From Wuchereria bancrofti (lineage: Eukaryota; Nematoda; Chromadorea; Rhabditida; Onchocercidae), in contig SSBO01000001.1 in assembly GCA_005281725.1 (NCBI GenBank), positions 11,409,776-11,473,775 of the forward strand: a DNA stretch of 64,000 bases, in the 5' to 3' direction. Under the pieces are notes generated by a model, which made no database searches, was not told the DNA's origin, and was given only the letters and a program-made list of their open reading frames with translations. Made by a program: the position numbers and the translations under genes. Within the stretch, counting starts at the first letter, position 1. The number at the start of each line of letters is the position of its first letter. Positions 51,008-61,198 of the stretch are shown here, piece after piece.

Positions 51008-53630
51008 TTAATTGTTTAGATCAATAACAGTGTTGCAAAAATCCTCGTCCACGAAATCTGCCAGAATCACATTAATATTAGATCGATAACTATGTCCATT
51101 CTGAAAAAGCTCATTAGACAGCTCTAACTCATAATCCGAATCTAAGCTTCAGAAGTAAAGCAACTGAAGCTAATCGATTTCGAAATTCTGATCTTTATTG
51201 TAACTGAGATATCTTATTGTATAAAATATACTTATTTTTATGTAATTTTCTACATTTGAATATGTAAAGGAGGAAAACAACCACCTGTCAGTAAGAAAAG
51301 CAGATGGTAACATAAAAAAAAAAGGTAATAAATTGTTTTGTTACTGCGGAAGTAAGTTGTCAATTTGTCAATTGAAGACTTGGATAAAATAGTTCAACTG
51401 AACACAATGATTTTATCTTTTTTTTTATGTGGAAGGATAGGATATGGTACGCTGAACCCATGTTCAATCTTAAAACGATCTTTTTTTAGTTCTATTGGAA
51501 TATTTTCGAATTAGACTAATTTAAACAATAAATATGAGAAGCTGTCGAATACCTGTCGTAGCCAATCGACCAGTACTCTAGTTGCGCGTCGTCCGAACCG
51601 TGCTTCAAATGTTCCAGTTGGTTGGCGAATGATCGAATTTACTGTTAATGTTACTATTGCTTGACATACCTTGAAAGATGAGTGATTAAAACTTCTTAGA
51701 AGTTGAAAAGTAAAGATCTCGAAATTATGAAATGATCTGCAATCAAAGTATTTGATAAGGCATGATATGAGCGATGATAGCAATGGATTATTATTATCCA
51801 AAAGACATGATTTCGAAGTGTCAAAGTAAGACAATAGATTAAAATATTAGTTCAATGAGACAAGAAATTAGATGGTGCATTTACCTGAAAACCGTCCTCA
51901 AGTACCCGAGTCTGTAAAATATTTCCCACGTCATCAACCATACGCTTGGCATCATCAGTTTTTGGCCATGGACTTCTGATGAATTGTCGACTCCATACAT
52001 GGTTAGGTAATTTGATGGTATCTGATGGTCCAGCATGTCCATTGATATCAGTTTCTCTCATCGAAGGTAACGGTGGCTGATAGAAGATTATCACCTGTAT
52101 CGAAGTAAATCAGTTGCAGAGATTCTGGAATTGTCTCTAAGTATTTCTATCTTTAAACATCTCTAACAATAAGTGCTAAATTTTCACAGCAAAGAGTTAA
52201 GCTTCTAAATTTTAGTTTATCATACTAACATACTAAAATTTTACGAATTGAGTCATTACTACAACATTAACTATTAAGAAATCATCTTTTATCTAAAAAA
52301 AAAAAGCATTTCAAGAACGGTAAAACAATGTGAGATAAAGATTATTGGATAGATTCGTTAATTTATCAAATAAATCAGTTCTTTTAAAAAATATAAAAAT
52401 ACATAGAAACAAACTCTTCCAGTGCTGCTCCAAATTTTGTTTAATGTATAATTCATTGCTGTTCGTGTTGTTGTCGGTCGATTAATTAGGCGATCACCGA
52501 ATAAATTACTGATCATATCGAGAAGTTTGTCATGATGTTGTTCACGAAATTCATAAAAATGATTGATATCAATTAGCACTATCTCCTTTTGATGAACTGA
52601 TAAGAAATCATCCACTCGTTTGAATAGTTCTACAATCAAATGAACAAAAAAAAAAAAAAAAAAAATACCAATCAAAAATGAATATAATCATTGAAAAAAT
52701 TAAGATTTCTCTTACGACATTTTATTTAGTTATGTGTCATATCAGTTCTGTCAAAAGAGCGATGGCTAAGAAAATTCACTGAATTGTCGCATGCTGGTCA
52801 TTTGAATTACTGAATGAAACGATATTAATCAGATATTCGAGAGTCCTTTTATTCGATCTATCTGGATGGAATAAACAATCATCGAGTAAAATAATTGAAC
52901 AAAACTTATTGTAATAATTTAAAAAAAAAAAAAAAAATCAAAGATATTACAAAAGTAACATGTATTACCTCTGATTTCCATAGATCGAAGTCCATGCACA
53001 ACATAAATATCCTCGTTTATATAAGCTACTTGAACATCCAAAAATCGAATACCTGCTTCTAGCTAGAAATAATTTGAAATTTAAATAATATTTTCGCTGA
53101 AAATAATTCAAAATTTCTTCTTTCAATGAAATTATCTTATCAAAAAGATAGCTTAAAAGTAACTGCTTGCATTGAAAATATCCTTAAACTATATGTGATG
53201 TGATGATAATACTTGTTGTTTAATTGATATTGTTTGAACTCTTGACCAATTATAGACCGCTTTTCGGATCATATCATTGGAATCAAGTACTCGAACACAC
53301 CATGTTTGATCAGGTGTTATTTCGCTATCTTCTTTCAGATTACAAGTACCACTTAGATGAGATCCTGAAGAAATTGCTTGAAAAAATATTAAAAAATTTT
53401 TGGAAGAAATTTTTTTCTTATCCTTTCTCTCAAATGGCAATCATTAATAGTTGACTGAAAAATTAATTAAAATTCTTAGTCTTTTCATGTAGGATTGCAA
53501 ATATAGAGGTATCATATAAAGTTGAATTGAAATAATAATTACAAAAGCAATATTGAAAACCTGGAATAGCAAGTGTCATGATTGGTTTATCTCGGGCAGC
53601 AGCTGGTAATTCGGACATCCAATCGGTCAT
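51008..53630 (-). CDS. PI-PLC X-domain containing protein (PLCXD-like)
   Basis: Seven exons in reading order: 53630-53561, 53364-53213, 53062-52969, 52629-52415, 52094-51885, 51669-51553 and 51100-51008; 316 residues, the usual size of PLCXD1-3. Starts with the family's DWMSELP, then LAIPGSH. The two catalytic-type histidines are present, H26 (GSH) and H97 (VVHGL). Also seen are EAGIRFLDVQVAY, EIVLIDINHFYEF, and the closing NVILADFVDEDFCNTVIDLN. These are cytosolic, Ca-independent phosphoinositide-hydrolase-like proteins of poorly known role; there is no signal peptide. The last exon is short, and the stop codon overlaps an AATAAA (TAATAAA). The canonical Asp after the first His (SHD) is replaced by Leu here, which may alter activity. 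Confidence 0.87.
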
Positions 53631-53840
53631 TTTGAAAATGCTCAAAGAAAATTTCTCGACCTTTCAACTTTTGCCACTTTAATTAATAGGATGAAAACTT
53701 CAGAAATTTACAACAAACAAAAATTTTGGCTGAATACAGTTGAGAACACTAGAAGGAATCATTCTTCATTCATTCTTTCCAATTATCAAGAATTTAAATA
53801 ATAAATAAGAAGAAATTTTGTAAAATGATACAACCAACTG

Positions 53841-53867
53841 GGAGAGAGAGGGAGAGAGAGAGAGAGA
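53841..53867. repeat. GA microsatellite
   Basis: GAGAGAGAGGGAGAGAGAGA-type run upstream of the PI-PLC X gene. Confidence 0.85.
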
Positions 53868-54408
53868 AAAGACATTTTGTAATATAAATAAATCTTTCTA
53901 TGAAGGATAAATGTGTACATTTAATAACAAATAATCAATATGGTAGTGAATCATCTGGCGATACGAATTCTCATTTCTATTTTGCAAAAAAAAAATTAAA
54001 TAATCGATTGAGAAATTGCGAGTGCATTTTTACGAGCACATTACTATCATTAAATTGTAAATACTAAATCTAATTTTAGTGTTATTTCTCTCCTTCTCCT
54101 AAATGATAATTATCATTTTAACAGTAAACATTACATCACTAATTTACAATTCTATCGACAAAAATTTTGAACTAATGCGCTAAACAAATGCGCTAAAAAT
54201 TAAACTATTGTTAATTCTAACTTATATATAACTTAATTATACCATTTATTATTTCTGCATTGATCCATTTTATCATATAATCTTCTCATATATTTCTTAA
54301 ATATTTATATAAAATAGAATTTTATCGATAAATTGATCGTTTTCAATGGAGCCATAATAAAAATGCGCACAGCATCAATACCACAACATTTCTTTCTCAT
54401 GTCTGTGT

Positions 54409-54470
54409 ATGTATGCATGTGTGTGTGTATGCCTGTGTGTGTGTGTGTGTGTTATGTCTGTGTATGTGTG
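54409..54470. repeat. GT microsatellite
   Basis: TGTGTATG and GTGTGT units on the plus strand; imperfect. Confidence 0.85.
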
Positions 54471-55574
54471 AAAACAAACAAAAGAGAGAGTTTATCTTGT
54501 ACTTTAAAAACATTTCAGAATTAAGTGGGAATGAGAAGGAGAAGGAGAAGAGGGAAAAAGGAGAAATGAAAGAGTAGTTTAGTTTATTGTTGCAATTATT
54601 GTTGTTGTCAAATGATTTCCATGTTTTTATCATTGGCTTTCATTGTTTTTGTTTTTTTTCTTTTGTTTTTTGACCTTTCTTTGCATATGTTTAATTGCAA
54701 TTGTTTCTAAAGACAGATAAGAATTATTTTTGAGGGATCAATTAATCGTATCAATAAAGTAAAAGCGAAATAATTGAATGTTTAAAGTAATTTGTATAAG
54801 AATGGAAATAAAATATGAGAAGAGAGAATTTATCAAATTTACATAAAAATAAATTATAATTTGAAATAAGCATTTGGAAGTGAAAACAAATGATATTTCA
54901 TAAATAAAAAACATAAATCCGAAGTAATTTAAAAAAAAAAAAACAAAAGTAATAAGTGAAGAAAAGTAAGTTACGATCGACACATATAACTAAAATATAT
55001 ATTGTAATGAATGTTTTTGTATATTAGCATTCATAATAGCTTACTTTCAGAAATTAGCGCCATCATATTGTGCGCAAATTGATCTTGGCTTCTAAAAACA
55101 TATCTATTCGAGTGGGATTTGGCGCTAAAGTACTTCCATTCATTTCTTTTTTTTTTCTTGTTTGAAGAATGCCATATTTGATACATAATTTGATGTAAAA
55201 GTGATAATTTTTGAAATTTCTTTCCTGCGAAATAGTTGCCTATTCTTTATTCTTTTCTATTCTATGCACAAAGTTTTAAAAGAATAACAATTAAACGGTG
55301 AAATTTCTTTTTTTTTTTTTTTTTTTGTAAGAAACATTTGAAAGAAATAAATGAATTTTTAGCAGGTTGAATAACTTTAACAAAAAATTTTGTTTGCTTT
55401 TTATTATTTACTTATTTTTCTTTTTTATTTTTTTGCTGAATTGATAAAAAGTTGAAAAACAATTTCATTAGTTAAGATAAATTAGATGAATAATACAAAA
55501 TGAATATAATCAAACGAATATTCCAATAACAATGAAATTCTCCTTCATTAGACGTCAGCTGTTAATATTTTAGC

Positions 55575-57168
55575 TTATGAAATTTGTAAACGTGGACAAA
55601 CATTTTGTAAATCTCTGAAAATAAAAATTCTGCATTAGTAATATGCTGTAATACATTTTAATTCTTATCAAAATTATTAATTTAAATTAAATTAAATTAG
55701 AAGAAGCAAAATAAATTTATTTACATACCTAATACCAGCAGATGCCGCACAAGAGCACATCTGTTGTACGGCGGCATTATCAAAGCCACTTGTAATAGCA
55801 CATTGTTTAGCTTTTTGTATTATTTCCAAATTAGCTGGTAAATTAAGACCACATCTTAAATTTAAATTTTGAAAATAATGAAATTAATAACAAAATGAAT
55901 TACATTCTATATTTTTAGCTAAAAATTTGTTATCATAGTTATTTTTTATTAAAATATTATCATATCATATTATCATAGCTAATTTTTCACGTTTAAAATT
56001 TAATTCATTTATAAGTTAAATCATTGATAGTTTATCAAATTATATTTATGAGTAAAGACAAACTCAAGTTGATCATAGCAATATTTGCTAGATCGATCTA
56101 TGCATTCTCTTACACATCGCAAAAAACGTCGTCCAACTGCTATCAGTGGTTGCAATGGTCGCGCGAAATCTAAAAATTATTCGCAAAAATTATTCTACTA
56201 ACACATATAATTAATTAATTAATTATTAATCTAAAATTTATTGCAATTGATCTAGTTTTGATTATGAAAATATCATTCAAAGCAACCATAAAACATGCGA
56301 TATTTGGCAAAATTTTGTAAAGAAAAAATTATGATTAAAAAAAAAAGTGTGCCTAATTAATATTTATGTTTATTAAAAATAAAAGAAAAAAGACAGGGAA
56401 TTAACATTTAAATGAAATTTTAAAAATTATACCTCCAAGCATTCGGTTGAGTTCAGTAAGCCCAGCAATTTCCAATGATTCAAAATATGTCTTTTGAACA
56501 TAGTTTCCTGATTTTGCTGCACATCTACAAATTACAAATTATTTTCAATAAATGTTTTTTTTTCTCTTTCTTTCTTTTTTCCTTTTTAAATTATAAAATG
56601 TAAAAAATTTATAATTTAAAAGAATTTAAAAATGTTACGCATTATAGAAAATATTCTGTGTACAATTGATTGTTCGTGAAATTTCCTCTTCATTTTGTAG
56701 AACACAATTTTTGAGCATTTCATAATCTGCTTTTACCTTATATGCATATCGCTATAATATTACATTAAATTTAATTTCATTTTAATTAATATTATTTAAT
56801 AAATTTATTCAATATATTTAGCTAATATTCATATTACAGTAAGTAAGAATATGTATTTTTCTAGTAATATAAACAAAATTAGAAATATAATGCCTTACTT
56901 AAACGTATATATATCCATTGATAAATTAGCTATTATAGCTTTAAATAGTTGAAATTTTTAAAAGATTTGATTTAATTCAAATTTTGATTTAAATTTATTT
57001 CATTTTAAATTATACCTGGCATCGATCAGCACATGGTTTTATAAGATTTAACATTCGTTCACGACATTTTTGTATTTCATCACATGTACATTGACGAATA
57101 AGCTCACATTGAATATTATATCCAAAGAATACTATTAGAAATGGAAAAGAAATACACACCAATTTCAT
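55575..57168 (-). CDS. Cys-rich secreted protein, CPG4-like
   Basis: Six exons in reading order: 57168-57016, 56751-56639, 56524-56433, 56169-56064, 55854-55729 and 55614-55575; all GT-AG and in phase, 209 residues. Residues 1-20 (MKLVCISFPFLIVFFGYNIQ) are a clear signal peptide. The mature part carries about 17 cysteines in a helical, charged background (CTCDEIQKC, KPCADRC, FLRCVRECIDRSSKYC, MCSCAASAG). One sequon NCT is a possible N-glycosylation site. The Cys spacing and size recall the nematode-restricted CPG4 family (chondroitin proteoglycan 4-like), but this is a resemblance from memory. No transmembrane segment beyond the signal. A strong acceptor (T-run, GCAG) ends at 57207, 38 bases before the ATG, suitable for a spliced leader. 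Confidence 0.8.
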
Positions 57169-57206
57169 AATTTTAATATCTTCCAATTTTTTTAAAATGG
57201 AAATAA

Positions 57207-57225
57207 CTGCAAAAAAAAAAAAAAC
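57207..57225 (-). promoter_or_regulatory. Candidate spliced-leader acceptor
   Basis: On the minus strand a T-run followed by GCAG ends at 57207, leaving a 38-base leader before the secreted protein's ATG. Inferred trans-splice site. Confidence 0.45.
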
Positions 57226-60200
57226 TCTCAGTGATATTTGATAAATAATAAATATTGAAATAAATCATATTTATTCATTCAATACATTTATATTATTATT
57301 AATTATTGAATGATAAATGTGTCATTAGATATCACAAAAAGAAAAAACAATAAATATCACAGAAAATAATTGTCATAAAATGAAATTATTTTATAGTAAA
57401 ACTTAAATAGTAAAATATTCAATGTTAATCATAATTTAAATCTTTTAAATTCACTCAACCCTGTGAAAAAAAATAGTATAATTACTAATGAAACGAAAGA
57501 AGAAATTTCCACTGGTTATACTTTTTCTCTTTTTTTTTAGATTAAAAAAAAATTTTTTTTTATTGTTGCAGGCGTGAAACGAGTATTCTAGTCAAAATTA
57601 CTGATAAAAAAAAAAATGAATTTACAAAAAGGATGGAAAAACAAAGGAATGAAAAGCCCTTTAGGGCATTTTTAATTTTCATTTTTCTTTTTTTTTTTTT
57701 TCCGTCTACGATGATATTTTTTTGAAGATCGATGAAGTATTTATTTACTTATTTATTCTTTTTCCTTTATCATTTCTGTGCTAAATATTATTTCAATGTT
57801 TGTGGCTGAATGTTGAAATGATTAGCAATAATTTTGATTACACCAAAACAAACAATAAAAAGTAAAATACTAATATTAGGAAGAAAGAGATGAAATTATT
57901 CAAGAAAACATTCAAAAAACAAATCATTAACAAATTTTTCTTTTGCTACCCGTTTAAGTATTAATTCTATTCTTTATTTACTTCAACTTTTCATTGATAT
58001 TACAATTTTATAAATGTATGAAATGAGTTATTACTAACGAAATCTTATCAATCACTTCATATACTATCTAATATACAATATGACAATTGAAAATCGGTTG
58101 TAATAATAACTTCTCATCATATTTGAATAATTCAAATATTATTGAACAATTTATAAATATTAGTTAATATAATTAATTTATAAATGTAACAAAAAGATAA
58201 GTGAAATAATTTATCATTTAGTTTGCAAACAACTTATTTCAAAAGTACTGTAAAAAAATAGTTGGAATATATTGCTGGAAGTAAAAAATTAAAATATGAG
58301 ATAGGAAATATTTTAATTTTTTTTTTCACTAATCAACAAATTAAACGAACATAACCAAGAATAAATTTTAAAATGGTAATTTTGTCCTAGTTAAAAATTT
58401 CAACATTCAAATACAATTCTATTATAATTTTATCACTACATCCAGGAGAAACTTTGAGTAAATGCTTTTAAAATTTATTTCAAAAATTGACCTCTAATAT
58501 TTCTATACATTTAATACGAAAAATATATTTATTCAGGATGCATAGCAAGTGAAAAAAAATGAAATTTCAAACTTTCGCCTTAAATTAAATTTTCCTCTAA
58601 TGAGCAAGTTAAAATGGAAGGAATTATTTGGTAATCTTTAAAAAAGAAGAAAAAATAAAGGAAGACAACCGGTTAATTAATGCAAATAATACATCAGCAG
58701 ATAAAGCGAATCTAACAAGTTTGAGAAAATTTCAAGTTTAATCTGTCACAAATATCAAACTGCAACGACAATCATTGCTGCCTATAATAATTGTTGAGAT
58801 ATACTACAAACTTTTATTGTTATCAATCAAACCATTTTCAAAAGAGACCAAATCAATTTTGTGATAATTTTACATGCACACACACACACAACAAAAAATA
58901 AATAAATAAAAAGTTTACATTAAGATTTATGTGTGTATTATATATAAGTTTGTAAAGGATAAAGGAAGAAAATGATATATTGGATGGAAATAATTGGGGT
59001 AACAATTAAAAAGTTTAGATTTTTAGAGAAAATGAAATGTTCCATTTCGGAAACATGAAAAGATGTTGACAGCGCTATCTCATCTATATTATATTCCATT
59101 AATTTGAGAGAACTGATGTGCTTTTATATTACATATCAGTAGTAATTTTATTTTATGAAACGAATTTTTCGTTTAAATTTATGAATATTTGTTCAAATGC
59201 TAAACTATATTAAATTTCCTGGTTCATATACTGAAGTAACTTTGACGTAAGTAATAGGAGCAATTGCGTACATCAAAAATAAGCCATTTTTTTTTTCAAT
59301 CAAATATTTTTTGCTGGAAAGAAAAAATTCAATAAATTGTAATTGTTATGAAACAGGCATTCAATCATTTAATTTTTCTTTTTATTTTTATTTCTCTACA
59401 CTGTGTTATATATTCTGTGATAGTAGGGAATGTTTATTTTTAATAAGGTATAAACAATTATTGAATTGAAATTTTAAATTATCATTAGGATATGTGAACA
59501 AAATTGTCATAAAAATGAATATTTAAAAAAAAAAATTTTTTCTTTGTTTGATTTTAATTAAATAAAAAGTATGAAACCGGCAACATAATAGTTGTAAATT
59601 AGCATAATTAAATGGCACATTTTGCATCATGAAAATGAGATATTTAAAAAAAAAAAAAAAATTGGAATTTGCTCTTAACTGAATAATGTAAGAATGAAAT
59701 TGCCATTGTTATGAAATCTTTCTTCAGTATCAGTTTGCATAAAAGTATTGCTTTTCTGATTGCTATTTCTTCGTTTCTTGTACTGAACAAACTCAAAACC
59801 ATTTCAGGAATGTATAATTAATTAAAAGTAATAAATTTTAGTACTCAAAAAAAAACTTATTTTTAATGATTTAAAGAAGTATAGTTTAATGACAAAAACA
59901 ATAACCTAAAAACAACATATTTTAAAGATTTCAGCAACAGTTTGTAAGTTTTCAAGCAGTAGAAAGACTATTTCATCCAACAAAACTTATTAATTACTCA
60001 ATGAATGACCATAAAATTATATTCAATGAATATTTTGAATACAATATGTTATAGTTAATTTATCTCACAACTAAAAATTCAACTGTTCAATTTGACTTTT
60101 TTAGCATTTGTTACATTCCTACGTAAGTTAAACGTTTTGCATCACGTTCGATCATTTATACGTCTCCATTCACGTTCAATATTCGTTGCTAAATTATTTG

Positions 60201-61150
60201 TTTGAGTTATCACAAATAGCGAATATCGCAAATGATTAGATAATGAATATCTTAACTTTTCCGTAGGAAACGCTTACAATTTGTACACTTTGTCTCAAAT
60301 CATAGATACATCACTTTGCTATATGAGTCCATCTATCGAGTTCAAAGGTCAACAGGTGATATGCAATGTTGAATAATCTCGCAGTAGCATCAAACTGTTA
60401 GACTCTCAACCTTACTGACATCAACGATAGCAAAACAGTTTAGACCAATTTCAATCTATTTCGATGTGCACTTTTGAGTAGTAATGTGGTTTTGAAACCG
60501 ACTGGTAAAAAGTGTTAAGTGCATATTTCTTCATTGTTTACATGTTTATGATTAGCTAGCTGAAAATATTATGTGGGAGCTACGTGATCGTCCGTAAAGC
60601 TTCTATACGTGTCCTTATTCCGAAAACGATGAATTTCGACTAAACAATGGGTAATTTTGGAATTGGACTCGATTTTGGTGGAGGGAAACATTTCGAATAC
60701 TTTTCATGGAACCAAACACTTCGATCTTCTAAAAGAAATGAAAGTGACGAATGCACAATTGTTTAGTAACAAAATATGTAGGTAACTGGATTTACTCTCC
60801 AGCTTACATAACAGATATCGATAGTTAGTCTATTCTTGGTAGTATAATAAATTGAAAGTTTCTTTTTAGTTAATATTAACAAAATAAATGTAGCAGAATT
60901 CATTATGTGGTAGTAGTATAGGCTGAAATATATAGTATAGCAACGTTATATAAGATATCTCAATAACAGAGAAGGCACTGTATGCATTCTTCGGAAGAGA
61001 AGGATGAGCAAGCATAATTAACTCATTCATTCGTATTCAAGGCGTTTCTTTTTTGCCCACAGAAACTTGAATGTTTGTCAATTTATATTATTGTTATGTA
61101 GGAATGTGTTATACAAAGTGATAATTGTTCTCAATGTTAAATTCGAAGAA
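57226..61150. other. Divergent intergenic region
   Basis: About 3.9 kb between the heads of the secreted-protein gene (-) and THOC2 (+). Up to about 60100 it is AT-rich with poly-A runs and a short CA repeat near 58876. From 60100 to 61050 the composition is less AT-rich and more complex, with a 39-codon frame at 60647-60766 (MGNFGIGLDFGGGKHF...) that has no visible splice partner. Probably promoter DNA of THOC2, but it could hide a non-coding RNA or gene relic. Confidence 0.4.
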
Positions 61151-61156
61151 TAACTA

Positions 61157-61163
61157 GTTTCAG
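61157..61163 (+). promoter_or_regulatory. Candidate spliced-leader acceptor of THOC2
   Basis: AGTTTCAG ends at 61163, 35 bases before the ATG at 61199, and no cis exon is apparent upstream. Inferred trans-splice site. Confidence 0.4.
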
Positions 61164-61198
61164 TTAAGAAAATCGAGTGTTAAAGAATAAAATATTGG

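Larger units (their letters stand above)
53631..55574. other. Spacer with simple repeats
   Basis: About 1.9 kb with a GA run (53841-53867) and a GT/TG microsatellite (54409-54470). The rest is AT-rich with long T runs. No gene recognised; open frames across the GT repeat are artefacts. Confidence 0.5.

Noticed and set aside
51511..51552. PLCXD ending in VFDSFSYLLFKLV by reading through exon 6
   Set aside because: A good donor (CAG|GTATTC) and a last exon at 51100-51008 restore the conserved NVILADFV ending of the family.
54333..54633. Open frames on both strands around the GT repeat
   Set aside because: Cys/Val and Thr/His runs are translations of a microsatellite.
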